Of a DNA stretch of 64,000 nt, positions 16,669-25,390 are shown one piece after another. Position 1 is the stretch's first letter. The number at the start of each line of letters is the position of its first letter. The position numbers and the translations under genes are program-made. The stretch is from Hoeflea ulvae (GTDB lineage: Bacteria > Pseudomonadota > Alphaproteobacteria > Rhizobiales > Rhizobiaceae): NCBI RefSeq assembly GCF_026619435.1, contig NZ_JAOVZQ010000001.1, positions 1,557,501 to 1,621,500 of the forward strand. Direction: 5' to 3'. Under the pieces are notes generated by a model. That model was not told where the DNA came from and made no database searches. It saw nothing but the letters and a program-made list of their open reading frames with translations.

Positions 16669-17761
16669 TTTCGGATCCTTTCATGCGCATGTAGAGTTTG
16701 AAGACCAGAAGAACGGTCGATGAAACCACGGCAATTCGCATCACGTGGAATGCGGTCACGATTTCCGCATCGAGGTTCATCACCTTGGCGGTCAGAACCA
16801 TTTCGGTGACTGCGGCAGGCGCGAGTGCGAGAAAGCTTGTCGCATAGGGCATTTGCCCGAAATAGGAGAGAACGAAGGCGCCCATCCCGGCACAGACGAT
16901 CATGAAACTCGCAGCGACCATGGCGGAAATGGTCACGCGTGGCAGCCGCACCAGAAGCGAGCGCTTGAACTGGCTTCCGAGCCATGTTCCCAGCATGATC
17001 TGGGCAACGATGATCAGGAAGGAGGGGACCTGGACGACGAGGATCTCGCTCACCCCAAGCACCATGCCGGTCAGGATCGGCCCGACCAGCCATGGGTTCG
17101 GCAACGGGGTCGGCTTGAGGGCGACGGCAACCAGATAGGCAAGCCCCAAGGCGATGATCAGAGACAGGTAATTCGTCGCCCCGACCTCCGTCGATGCCGG
17201 CGCAGTTCCATGATCGCCCAGGAAGAACACGAGAAAGGGGACTACCGCGACCACAAGGGCCACCCGCATTGCATGAACGATGGCGACCGAACCCGGGTCT
17301 CCGCCATATTCCTTGGACACGGAGGCCATGTCAGCAACGCCGCCTGCCGCCGTGGCGAAAAAAGCCGAGACGCTGTCGATCCTGGCCAGGGGCTTGATCA
17401 GCAATGCCGCCACGAATGTATATGCGATCACGTAGAGCGTGGAGACCAGCATGTGCGGGACCAGTGTGGCCGTGGCGAGAAGGACGGCAGGAGTGAACCG
17501 CATTCCGACGGCAAGTCCGATCGCCACCTGGCCCAGCTCCCGCCCCATCGGTACGATTGGCGAGATATAGCCAAGTACCGATGCGGCGGTCAGGAAGAAG
17601 AACGGGCCAAGCATCCAGGGCAACGGCATCCCGATCAATGTCGCGAGATAGCCCGCCAAGCCCGCAAGGGCATAGGTCAGGCAAAGGCGCGCGAGGTTGC
17701 GCGGCGCCATGGCTGATGTGCTCCTGCGTTTATCGGCGCCGTGCTCCGGTTGCGTTGACAT
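16649..17761 (-). CDS. AbrB-family integral membrane protein (copy 1)
   Basis: 370 residues, highly hydrophobic, with roughly ten membrane segments in two similar halves. The duplicated signature is visible: PLPWMLGPFFFLTAAS in the first half and PNPWLVGPILTGMVLG in the second, plus ATAAGGVADMASVSKEYGGD and LALAPAAVTEMVLTAKVMN. Databases often label this family AbrB transcriptional regulator or putative ammonia monooxygenase, but it is a membrane protein and looks more like a transporter. ATG 17761 is preferred over GTG 17767 on Shine-Dalgarno spacing. A second copy sits beside PrpD and SDR genes at 31884-32942. Confidence 0.85.
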   Translation of the reverse strand: MSTQPEHGADKRRSTSAMAPRNLARLCLTYALAGLAGYLATLIGMPLPWMLGPFFFLTAASVLGYISPIVPMGRELGQVAIGLAVGMRFTPAVLLATATLVPHMLVSTLYVIAYTFVAALLIKPLARIDSVSAFFATAAGGVADMASVSKEYGGDPGSVAIVHAMRVALVVAVVPFLVFFLGDHGTAPASTEVGATNYLSLIIALGLAYLVAVALKPTPLPNPWLVGPILTGMVLGVSEILVVQVPSFLIIVAQIMLGTWLGSQFKRSLLVRLPRVTISAMVAASFMIVCAGMGAFVLSYFGQMPYATSFLALAPAAVTEMVLTAKVMNLDAEIVTAFHVMRIAVVSSTVLLVFKLYMRMKGSEIGPGIQ

Positions 17762-17780
17762 TTGCACAGGGTCCTTGCGC

Positions 17781-19220
17781 TCAATCGGCTTTCAGCAGTG
17801 ACATCAGCGTGTCGATCGATTTGAGGTTTTCCAGATCGGCGACCATGTCGATGACGGCTTTGGCCTTGCCCATGTCCCATTTTGCAAATTCGGCGTTTTC
17901 GGTGAACTTGCCGGCAACCTCATGGTAGGACATCGGGTTGGCAGGGCTGCCCTTGCCGAAATCGGCCATGCCGCTGATCGTGCTGCCATCCTTGAGCTTG
18001 ATGTCGATATAGGTGGTCATCAGGTGGTAGCCTGCAGCTTCGGCGCGCTCGTCGATGCAGAAATCGATCTTCTCGATCATCTCCTTCACATCGGGTCTGA
18101 GCACGGTCTCGTCGAGGAATTCGGGCAGGCCTGCGCGGCGTTCAAGCAGCAGGATCGCCATGCAGAATTCCATCGAGAACTTGGCCTGCAATTCATTGGT
18201 CGGGCGGTGATGGATCAACGCATTGGGCATGTTGGAGTTGGTGCCGACCCGGACCGAGACAACATTTTCCGGCTTGATGTCGTGTGCCTTGATCAGCCGC
18301 AGCATTTCGGTCATGCCGGGATGCGTCAGCGAGCCTGAGGGATGCGGCTTGATCGACACGCCCGGGGATTCGAATGTCCATGGCGCGCCGAGTTTTCCGT
18401 GGATGGCGGCGGCATCATAGCCACCGCCGGCTGCCGAGAAGAACCCGCGGGGCGCCTCGAGAATCTTGTCGGTCGCAGTCCAGCCATAGGATGCAAACTG
18501 GGCGGCAACAACTCCGCTTTCCGACGAGCGTCCGGCGTGGAAAGGCTTGGTCATGGTGCCGAAATTTTCACGCAGGCCCGCCGACTGGCTGCCGGCGAGT
18601 GACAATGCGCGAACCATCTGTTCGTTGTTGAGGCCCATCAGGCGTCCAGCGGCCGAAGCGGCGGCAAATGTGCCGCAGGTCGCTGTCGCATGGAAGCCGG
18701 TCTGGTAGTGCCTCGGGTTGATCGCCTCGGCAATCTTGCATTCGACTTCGACACCGAGGTGATAGGCGAGCATCACATCCGCGCCACTGCTCTTGCGGAC
18801 CTCGCCGAGCGCAAGTGCGGCGGGCAATGCCGGTGCGGTGGGGTGGGTCAGAAGTCCGTAGACACGGTCCCGCGCAACCGCCAGCTGCGTATCGTCGTAG
18901 TCATCGGCATGAATGCCGACCCCGTTGGCAAAGGCCGCAAAGCGGGGCGGCATCTTGTGGGAAGAACCGACAACGGTTGCAGCCCCCTGCGGATAGCCGA
19001 TGTCGGCCAGATGGGCGCGGACATATTCGCCCGACTGGGCAACCGAGCCTGACAGTGCCAGGCCAAGGCCGTCGAGAATGGATTTCTTGCCGTTTTCGAT
19101 CACGATCGAAGGCAAGTCGCTGAAGACGGTGTCGACAACAAAATTCGCAACTTCCTGGCTCAAGCCCAGGTCCTCGGATGCATTCGTGCCTGCTGCCTGG
19201 CTTGCTGCTGAACTGCTCAT
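17781..19220 (-). CDS. MmgE/PrpD family protein (copy 2)
   Basis: 479 residues from ATG 19220. Landmarks: ILDGLGLALSGSVAQSGEYV, VVGSSHKMPPRFAAFANGVG, HADDYDDTQLAVARDRVYGL, FGTMTKPFHAGRSSESGVVA and ESPGVSIKPHPSGSLTHPG. It is the first gene of the seven-gene minus-strand operon and faces the first tct operon across a 400-bp divergent promoter region. Motifs such as ESPGVSIKP and LTHP are shared with copy 4 (36477-37931), suggesting these two form one subgroup. Dehydratase or isomerase activity on a carboxylic acid is inferred from family only. Confidence 0.9.
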   Translation of the reverse strand: MSSSAASQAAGTNASEDLGLSQEVANFVVDTVFSDLPSIVIENGKKSILDGLGLALSGSVAQSGEYVRAHLADIGYPQGAATVVGSSHKMPPRFAAFANGVGIHADDYDDTQLAVARDRVYGLLTHPTAPALPAALALGEVRKSSGADVMLAYHLGVEVECKIAEAINPRHYQTGFHATATCGTFAAASAAGRLMGLNNEQMVRALSLAGSQSAGLRENFGTMTKPFHAGRSSESGVVAAQFASYGWTATDKILEAPRGFFSAAGGGYDAAAIHGKLGAPWTFESPGVSIKPHPSGSLTHPGMTEMLRLIKAHDIKPENVVSVRVGTNSNMPNALIHHRPTNELQAKFSMEFCMAILLLERRAGLPEFLDETVLRPDVKEMIEKIDFCIDERAEAAGYHLMTTYIDIKLKDGSTISGMADFGKGSPANPMSYHEVAGKFTENAEFAKWDMGKAKAVIDMVADLENLKSIDTLMSLLKAD

Positions 19221-19334
19221 CTTGTCCTGTCTCCCGTTAATCTCACATGGCTGGACAAAGGTGCGAGCGAGCGCCCTGGCTCGAATATACGCACCTGTCA
19301 CGGTGTTCGCCTTTTGAACGTCCTAATTTGAATA

Positions 19335-19344
19335 TTGTCAACAA
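19335..19344. promoter_or_regulatory. Candidate GntR operator O1 (TTGTCAACAA)
   Basis: Perfect TTGT-N2-ACAA palindrome in the divergent promoter region, nearest the minus-strand PrpD gene. FadR-subfamily GntR proteins typically bind short TnGTnnnACnA-like palindromes, so the nearby FCD regulator is the best candidate binder. Confidence 0.5.
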
Positions 19345-19413
19345 CTTTCAAAGCGCATTTGCACGGTAGCTCAGCTCAAAATCGAAGAGGTCTAGAGTTA
19401 AGAGATTGAAAAA

Positions 19414-19423
19414 TTGTTGATAA
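19414..19423. promoter_or_regulatory. Candidate GntR operator O2 (TTGTTGATAA)
   Basis: Nine of ten positions match the TTGT-N2-ACAA palindrome; it lies centrally in the divergent promoter region. It is the weakest of the three sites here. Confidence 0.35.
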
Positions 19424-19508
19424 TAACGAAATATGTCATGTGGACGGCTTCTGTGTGTGATTTCGCTCTTCACATCAAAATGACGAAATCGCGTTGCAAA
19501 TCTCAATA

Positions 19509-19518
19509 TTGTTGACAA
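19509..19518. promoter_or_regulatory. Candidate GntR operator O3 (TTGTTGACAA)
   Basis: Perfect TTGT-N2-ACAA palindrome, about 100 bp before the tctC start. The identical 10-mer recurs at 26514-26523 in front of the second tct operon. Confidence 0.5.
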
Positions 19519-19618
19519 TTCAAATTCTCACCCATACCTTTGCCGACAGTCGGGGAGAGACAGCGACGCATTGCGCCGCAGGGGAAATATCGGATCACGC
19601 CCCGCAGTGGAGGAATTC

Positions 19619-20616
19619 ATGAGCAAGACACTTACACGCCGTACGATACTCAAGATTGCATCGGGCGGAATTGCTGCATCGTTTGCCGCACCCGCCATCC
19701 TGCGCGCCCAGAGCGCCTTTCCGGAGCGGCCGATTTCGGTTGTCGTCCCGTTCAATACGGGGGGTATAATGACCGTCTCGCCCGCGCATTTGCACCGTTT
19801 CTGCAGGAAGCGATCGGGCAGCCGCTGACAATCGTCAATCGCGGTGGCGGCGGCGCGCTTCTCGGCCACAGCTACTTCATGCAGCAGCCCGATGACGGCT
19901 ACACCATTCTTTGCACGTCAGCAGCTCCCTATCTGCCGCTGAACATCCTGACCCAGGATGCGCCCTTCAAGATCGAAGATTTCCACATGATCAACCTTCC
20001 ATCGCGTGACTACACGCTGATGGCGACCAGCGCCGAGTCGGACATCCAGAGTGTCGAGGATGTGGTGTCGCGCCTCAAGGCTGATGCGGGTGCATTGTCG
20101 ATCGGTATCCAGCCCGCTTCCGCGGACCTGGTCAACATGATGCTGTTTGCAGACGCCAATGGCATCGACCGCTCGGGTCTTCGTCTGGTGACCTATGATG
20201 GCGGCGGACCGGCCCGCAACGCCACGGCCGGCGGTGTGGTGGACATCGGAATGGTTGGCGGTCAGGGCTTTATCCCGCTTGGCGAGAAGGTCCGTCCCCT
20301 GCTGGTCTTCGATGATGCGAGCCGGGACGGCTGGACATCGCCGAATGTCACCGAGCTCAATGGTGCGGACGCACAATATGTGGCGGGGTCGCAGCGTGGA
20401 TGGGGCGTGCATGCATCCCTGCTCGAAAAGCATCCCGACCGGTATCAGACAATTCTTGCCGCCATCGAAAGCGCGAGCAAGGATGAGGCAGCCATCGCCA
20501 GCCTGAAGGCGCAGGATCTCGCCACGGACTGGGTTGGACCCGAGGCCAGCAACAAGGCGCTTGCTGCCACTGCGAAGGTGATGACCCAGCATATCGATTT
20601 GCTCAAGGGTACCTGA
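19619..20616 (+). pseudogene. tctC: TctC/Bug-family periplasmic binding protein (set 1), frameshifted
   Basis: The start MSKTLTRRTILKIASGGIAA carries a twin-arginine signal ending APAILRAQS, with GGAGG upstream, and reads VVVPFNTGG before the frame breaks. The rest of the protein (from YNDRLARAFAPFLQEAIGQ onward, through GGGGALLGHSYFMQQPDDGY and TYDGGGPARN) continues in the -1 frame. The break is at a run of six G at 19759-19764; seven G would join the two parts exactly. The family captures carboxylic acids in the periplasm for the TctAB permease. The gene is either an assembly error, naturally dead, or rescued by slippage; the intact remainder argues for recent or artificial origin. Confidence 0.8.
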
Positions 20617-20635
20617 TCCCGACCGGATCGCCATT

Positions 20636-20667
20636 GATGTCGGACTTTCGCAAGAAGGTCCGGCATC
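20636..20667 (+). promoter_or_regulatory. Hairpin between tctC and tctB (set 1)
   Basis: GATGTCGGAC (20636-20645) pairs with GTCCGGCATC (20658-20667), ten base pairs including one G-T wobble, loop of 12 nt, no T run. Position after the binding-protein gene suggests mRNA stabilisation or partial termination, giving more TctC than TctAB. Confidence 0.5.
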
Positions 20668-20697
20668 GTGCACCAGCCGTCTTCGCAGGAGATTTGA

Positions 20698-21174
20698 ATG
20701 GGTGAACCAAGCCAACGTCGCGTTGTCATATGGGGGCATTTGTTGCTTCTTTGTGTGATCGCAGCCGTCATTCTCGCTTACTGGCTGGATGCGCGTGGAA
20801 CTTCACTGAAGACAAACAACCTGCTGCTGGTGCAGCCTGCTGCCATTCTCGGACTCGTTCTCGTGGCGCTGGTCCTGCCGCAGGTCTTCAGAAAGACTGC
20901 CGTGCAAGACCTGCCCGATGCCGCCCACCGCAGGCAGGAAGTGCTCAAGGTCGCGCGGGTGGCGCTGCTGGCCGGCGCCTTCGGCATATTTGTCTTTTCG
21001 CTCGAAACCATCGGGTTTGACATCGCCACCTTCATCTTCGTTGCCGTGGGCCTGTATCTTTGCGGCGAGAAGAGACTCTGGGTGATCGGCGTCTATTCCG
21101 TCATTTTTACCGTGCTTGTGGTTTACGGATATCAGGCGCTCGTGCCCTATCCGTTCCCGCTGACAGTTCTTTGA
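20698..21174 (+). CDS. tctB: TctB-family small membrane subunit (set 1)
   Basis: 158 residues with about four membrane segments: HLLLLCVIAAVILAYWLDA, then LLLVQPAAILGLVLVALVLP, a charged cytoplasmic loop (DAAHRRQEVLKVAR), and two C-terminal segments including FIFVAVGLYLC. TctB is the poorly conserved small subunit of tripartite tricarboxylate transporters. AGGAG sits 8 nt upstream of the ATG. It starts ~80 bp after tctC and ends 9 bp before tctA, the classic order tctC-tctB-tctA. Confidence 0.88.
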   Translation: MGEPSQRRVVIWGHLLLLCVIAAVILAYWLDARGTSLKTNNLLLVQPAAILGLVLVALVLPQVFRKTAVQDLPDAAHRRQEVLKVARVALLAGAFGIFVFSLETIGFDIATFIFVAVGLYLCGEKRLWVIGVYSVIFTVLVVYGYQALVPYPFPLTVL

Positions 21175-21183
21175 GGAAGTCGG

Positions 21184-22704
21184 ATGCTCGATTTTTCAGC
21201 CCTTGATGGTGCTTACGGCATTCTCACATCTTCCTGGAGCGCCTGGTTGTGGCTTGTTCCGGGCCTGATCATCGGCCTTGTCTTCGGAGCCATGCCGGGC
21301 ATTTCGATCACCATGGCGATGGCGATCTTCCTGCCGATCACGCTCTATATGGATTTCCTGCCCGCAATCGTGTTTCTCACCTCGATCTATACCGGAGCGG
21401 GCTTTGGCGGCTCGGTTCCCGCGGTGCTCATGAACATTCCAGGCACGTCATCGGCAGTAGCAACCACTTTCGACGGCTATCCCATGGCCCGGTCCGGCCG
21501 CCACAATCAGGCGCTGGGCGTGGCGCTGGCCTCGTCCGTCATCGGCACCTTGTCGTCCTATGTGCTGCTGTTGTTTCTCATCGTTCCGGTCTCGATCATC
21601 GTGCTCAAGCTCGGCCCGCTGGAGATGTTCGCCATTGCCGTCTGGGGACTGTTGCTGCTTGGCTCGCTGTCCGGATCCTCGGTCTGGCGCGGTTTGCTGG
21701 CGGGTGTCTTCGGCGTCCTGCTCGGGACGATCGGAATGAACACGGCCGGTTTCATTCGCGGCACGATGGGAGTGCCGTGGCTGCTGGACGGCATTCCCGC
21801 AATCCCCGCTATGATGGGGCTGCTGGCGGCAAGCCAGTTGCTCAACCTGATCAACACCACCTATCTGATCGAGAACGAGGACGATCGCAAGATCAGCTTT
21901 GCCAAGATCATCGAGGGCGTAAAGCTCACCTTGAAATACCCGACAATCATTTTCCGCGGCGCGACCATCGGGGTCATTGTCGGGGCAATCCCGGGCGTCG
22001 GCTCCTCGATATCCAATCTGATTTCCTATTCCGAAACGCGACGCAACGCGCCTGATGGGGACAGCTTCGGATCGGGTAACCCGAAGGGGGTGATTGCGGC
22101 TGAATCCGCCAATTCCTCATCCGAGGGAGGCGCCATGGCGACGATGCTTGCGCTTGGAATTCCAGGCGGTGGCGCGACGGCCATCCTACTGGCGGCATTT
22201 GCGATGCACAACATCATCGGCGGGCCTCAATTCATCGCGCAGAACCGCGATATAGTCTACGCGATCATCTTTTCGAACTTTGCCCAGGCCATCATGCTGC
22301 TGTTTGTAGGACTGGTCTTTGTCTACCTGGCCGCGTCCATCGTGCGGGTGCCTTTACGGTTTCTGATCCCCAGCGTGCTGGTGGTTTCGACGTTCGGTTC
22401 CTATGCAATCCTGGGCTCGCTCGCAGGTCCGATCACCCTGTTCATCTTTGCAATCCTCGGCTGGGCCATGGTCCGCTATGACTATCCGGTGGCGGCCACT
22501 GTGGTCGGCCTGCTGCTCGGCAGCCTGCTTGAGCAGAACATCATCCGGACCTGGCAGATCAGCCGCGGCGATATCGGCTATCTGCTCGAACGCCCCGGCG
22601 CCATCTTCATCCTGCTTGTGATGGTCACCTCGGTGACGTTGACCGCGGTCACCAAGCACCGCCGCAAGAAGGCGCTTGCAGCCAAGGACGCGGCTGAATC
22701 CTAG
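21184..22704 (+). CDS. tctA: TctA-family large membrane subunit (set 1)
   Basis: 506 residues, about 12 membrane segments. The family signature GLVFGAMPGISITMAMAIFL is at the N terminus, and its internal repeat reads GVIVGAIPGVGSSISNLISY; other landmarks are YTGAGFGGSVPAVLMNIPGT and MLALGIPGGGATAILLAAF. TctA is the main permease of the TTT family and works with TctB and the periplasmic TctC as a secondary transporter. Substrates known for the family are citrate and other di/tricarboxylates, tartrate, and aromatic acids; which applies is unknown here. Confidence 0.92.
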   Translation: MLDFSALDGAYGILTSSWSAWLWLVPGLIIGLVFGAMPGISITMAMAIFLPITLYMDFLPAIVFLTSIYTGAGFGGSVPAVLMNIPGTSSAVATTFDGYPMARSGRHNQALGVALASSVIGTLSSYVLLLFLIVPVSIIVLKLGPLEMFAIAVWGLLLLGSLSGSSVWRGLLAGVFGVLLGTIGMNTAGFIRGTMGVPWLLDGIPAIPAMMGLLAASQLLNLINTTYLIENEDDRKISFAKIIEGVKLTLKYPTIIFRGATIGVIVGAIPGVGSSISNLISYSETRRNAPDGDSFGSGNPKGVIAAESANSSSEGGAMATMLALGIPGGGATAILLAAFAMHNIIGGPQFIAQNRDIVYAIIFSNFAQAIMLLFVGLVFVYLAASIVRVPLRFLIPSVLVVSTFGSYAILGSLAGPITLFIFAILGWAMVRYDYPVAATVVGLLLGSLLEQNIIRTWQISRGDIGYLLERPGAIFILLVMVTSVTLTAVTKHRRKKALAAKDAAES

Positions 22705-22733
22705 AGCACCGTCCGGTCAATCGAACGGTGCTC
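22704..22733. terminator. Hairpin between convergent tctA and rhodanese genes
   Basis: GAGCACCGT (22704-22712) and ACGGTGCTC (22725-22733) form a perfect 9-bp stem with a 12-nt loop, starting at the last base of the tctA stop codon. There is no clear T run, but its place between two convergent genes fits a bidirectional terminator. Confidence 0.5.
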
Positions 22734-22770
22734 CGGTCGCGGTCGACGGCCTGAAGCGCAGTGCCGGCCG

Positions 22771-24339
22771 TCAAGTGGTCTTGAAAAGTCTGAATGCCGC
22801 CTTTTCGGCCGCATCAAGCTGGTCAACCAATCCGGTTTCCCAGGCAAGGTAGCGCCGCGAGGACTCGAGGTTGCCGTCATGACGGTCATGCACGAACCAG
22901 GGAAAGTCGATGGCCTCGGCCGGTTCCGGACTGGTGGAATCGACTTTGAGTTCAGCCCCACCCTTTGCCAGCGCATCATGCCCGCCGTTGACAATGACAA
23001 CATCGGCGAATCCGAGATCCATGGCATCGCGCGCAAATCTTCTGGCTCTGTCCTCCGTGTCGGCAAGGATCGCGATCGTCCCGGCGCCATTCCGCGCCAG
23101 TTCTTTCGCCAGTCCCGGTCTGGTCGTCCAGATCGCGCCCTTGACATGGGCTGCGCGGAAATCGGTCGAGGGCCGCATGTCCAGAACTGTGGCATCGGGC
23201 ATGGCGAGCAGATCGGAAGCGCTCACCGGTTTGATTGGACCGGCCGGAGCCGCGTCGACGATCGGACGCGCCGCCATCTGGCGCAGCGCGTCGGTGATGC
23301 GGAGAATATGCACATCATATCCCAGTTGCGTGAGCCAGAAGGCGGCAAGCGCCGATCGCAGACCCGTGTCACAACACAGAACGAGCCGGGAATTGCGGAC
23401 CCCGACCCATTGGTCCGTTGCCTGCACCAGTTGTCCCGATGCCGCATGTTCGGCAATGGCAAGCGGATCCGCGCCCGCTTCATCGGGCGAGCGGACATCA
23501 AAGACATAGGTGGTCCGGTCTGGGGCCGAAAGCATCCGTTCGACATCCGCGCACTCTGCCACCGGCAATGAAAATCGTTCAATGAGTGCGTCGGCTCGCT
23601 CTCGTGAAGCGGCAAGCCCGGCGGTATCGAGATTAGGAAACGGGTCTGGCTGATTGTTGCGCTCAAGGTCACGGCCGGACAGGGCCCAGCCCTGTGTGCC
23701 GTTTTCCAGTGCGGCAACCTTGCCGTCAAAGCCAGCCAGCATCAGCCCGATCACACCGGTGATACCCCGTGTCCGTCCGGCGCAGGTGACCACGATCCGG
23801 GCCTTGTCGCCGATGGCAGAGATCCGGTGGGCCAGCTCGCCATTAGGCAGGCAGACCGCACCCGGCACCCGCATCTTGGCGTATTCGGCAGCGGGTCGGG
23901 CATCGAAAAAGCCGAGATCATCGGCCTGTTCGCGGGCTCGGGCGAGTTCATCCGCCGTTATCATCTTCGGATGCCAGATCAGCTCGGCCATTTCGCCGAG
24001 CGTCTTGGAAGGAACATTGACACCCTTGTAGACCGGAAATCCGGACGCTTCCCAGGCGGGCATGCCCCCCTTGATCCGCAGGATGTTGTTGTATCCCATG
24101 TCCGAAAGCCGCGCCTGCACCCGCTCTGCGACGCCGTCTCCGTTGTCGATCAGCAGAATCGGGCAGGTGAGCCGCGGCACCAGCAAGCCAATCCGGCTTT
24201 CGAGGATGCTGTAGGGCAGGGGAATCGCAAAGAGCGGATGCCCCTCGACAAACTGACCCGCCTCTCGAACGTCAAGAAACGCGATTTCCTGTCCGCCATG
24301 CAGCAGCGCACGGGCTTCAATAGCAGGAATCGATCTCAT
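22771..24339 (-). CDS. Four-domain rhodanese-like protein
   Basis: 522 residues made of four successive rhodanese modules, each marked by a FLDVR/FFDAR/VFDVR/LDMR start and a GGMPAW-, GTQGW- or GGHDAL-like end. The active-site loop keeps Cys only in module 2 (TCAGRTRG) and module 3 (CCDTGLRS); in modules 1 and 4 it reads IDNGDGV and ADTEDR, so these are probably structural. Rhodaneses move sulfane sulfur or serve as sulfur-relay proteins. It has no signal peptide, so it should be cytoplasmic. It overlaps the upstream hydrolase gene by 4 nt (ATGA), so the two are co-translated, and a sulfur-containing substrate is possible. Confidence 0.85.
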   Translation of the reverse strand: MRSIPAIEARALLHGGQEIAFLDVREAGQFVEGHPLFAIPLPYSILESRIGLLVPRLTCPILLIDNGDGVAERVQARLSDMGYNNILRIKGGMPAWEASGFPVYKGVNVPSKTLGEMAELIWHPKMITADELARAREQADDLGFFDARPAAEYAKMRVPGAVCLPNGELAHRISAIGDKARIVVTCAGRTRGITGVIGLMLAGFDGKVAALENGTQGWALSGRDLERNNQPDPFPNLDTAGLAASRERADALIERFSLPVAECADVERMLSAPDRTTYVFDVRSPDEAGADPLAIAEHAASGQLVQATDQWVGVRNSRLVLCCDTGLRSALAAFWLTQLGYDVHILRITDALRQMAARPIVDAAPAGPIKPVSASDLLAMPDATVLDMRPSTDFRAAHVKGAIWTTRPGLAKELARNGAGTIAILADTEDRARRFARDAMDLGFADVVIVNGGHDALAKGGAELKVDSTSPEPAEAIDFPWFVHDRHDGNLESSRRYLAWETGLVDQLDAAEKAAFRLFKTT

Positions 24340-25286
24340 GTTTCGACGTCCGTGTCCTGAATACGAACGGGTTCGTCATGAAAGAACGACCAGAACGCCG
24401 GATACACCAGATCCGGACGATGCTCGGCCGGATAATGTCCTGTCGGGATTGCAGATCCCTGCAGATTGTCTGCCCACTCGCTCCAGGCCTCGATCGGCTG
24501 GAAGTGGCGACCGCAATGGCTGTTGGAGCCCCACAGCACAAGCACGGGACACTCGATCTTGCGCTTGCCGAAATCGGCCTTGTCCATCGCGAGGTCGAGC
24601 GTCACCGTTGCCCGGTAATCCTCGCAGACAGCGTGGATCTGCTCATTTGTGGTGCAGCGGACATATTCGGCCATGGCTTCGGGCGTGAATATCTCCAGCC
24701 CGACGCCTTTCTTGTTGAGCTTGTAGTGGATGTAATAGTCGAGATCCGCACCGATCAGCCGTTCCGGAAACGGCGCCTTCTGCGCCATGAAGAACCAGTG
24801 ATAGCTCTCAAGTCCCCATCCCATGGTGACATTGGTGAGCACCGTATGGGTCGGCACGATATCCAGAGCCGCCAGATGTGTGACGCGCTGCGGCTGATCC
24901 AGCGCCATGCGAAAGGCTACACGGGCCCCCCGGTCATGCCCGGCGACCGCGAATTTCTCGAACCCGAAATGATCCATGACGTCGAAGGCGTCTTCACCCA
25001 TGGCGCGGAATGTATAGGCGGAATGGTCAGGGGTTCCGTCCGGCTTGGAGCTGTCGCCATATCCTCTCAGGTCCATGGCCACGACTGTGAAGCCCTGCGC
25101 CAGCGAAGGCGCGATCTTGTGCCAGCTGACAAGGGTGAGGGGGTTGCCATGGATGAGAAGCAGCGGCGGGCCTTCACCGGCAATCGCCACCTGAATTTCG
25201 GCGCCCCGGGTCTTTACGGTTTCCCGTCGGAACCCCTCCATCAGGCTTGACGAACTCTTCAGCGGCGGCATCGAAATTGTTGACAT
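24336..25286 (-). CDS. Alpha/beta hydrolase, haloacetate dehalogenase-like
   Basis: 316 residues from ATG 25286, preceded by AGGAGG. The sequence matches the fluoroacetate/haloacetate dehalogenase branch: LLIHGNPLTLVSWHKIAP, DLRGYGDSSKP, nucleophile Asp in VAGHDRGARVAFRMA (HDRGAR, a hallmark), an Arg pair for carboxylate binding, and catalytic His in TGHYPAEHRPD. These enzymes displace halide from 2-haloacids through an Asp ester; some members act on other esters. An in-frame upstream start at 25352 overlaps the operator palindrome and is rejected. The gene is co-operonic with the rhodanese protein. Confidence 0.85.
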   Translation of the reverse strand: MSTISMPPLKSSSSLMEGFRRETVKTRGAEIQVAIAGEGPPLLLIHGNPLTLVSWHKIAPSLAQGFTVVAMDLRGYGDSSKPDGTPDHSAYTFRAMGEDAFDVMDHFGFEKFAVAGHDRGARVAFRMALDQPQRVTHLAALDIVPTHTVLTNVTMGWGLESYHWFFMAQKAPFPERLIGADLDYYIHYKLNKKGVGLEIFTPEAMAEYVRCTTNEQIHAVCEDYRATVTLDLAMDKADFGKRKIECPVLVLWGSNSHCGRHFQPIEAWSEWADNLQGSAIPTGHYPAEHRPDLVYPAFWSFFHDEPVRIQDTDVET

Positions 25287-25300
25287 GAGAAATCCTCCTA

Positions 25301-25319
25301 ATTGTAGATTGTCTACAAT
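25301..25319. promoter_or_regulatory. Candidate GntR operator upstream of the hydrolase/rhodanese operon
   Basis: ATTGTAGA and TCTACAAT form a perfect 8-bp inverted repeat spaced by 3 nt; it contains a full TTGT-N2-ACAA core at 25309-25318. It lies directly upstream of the hydrolase ribosome binding site, where a repressor would block transcription. A 9/10 match (TTGTTGACAT) also overlaps the hydrolase start codon at 25277-25286. Confidence 0.5.
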
Positions 25320-25390
25320 ATAAAAGCCTGCTCGACAATTGCACAGCGCCAAAATCGCCCATGGGGAGTGAAAATTGAGGGAGGCGAATC

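Larger units (their letters stand above)
19221..19618. promoter_or_regulatory. Divergent promoter region between the PrpD operon and tctC
   Basis: About 400 bp, visibly AT-rich against GC-rich flanks. It contains three copies of a TTGT-N2-ACAA-like palindrome at 19335, 19414 and 19509 (listed separately). GGAGG at 19608-19612 is the tctC ribosome binding site. Promoters for both directions must lie here. I cannot assign exact -35/-10 boxes. Confidence 0.6.
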
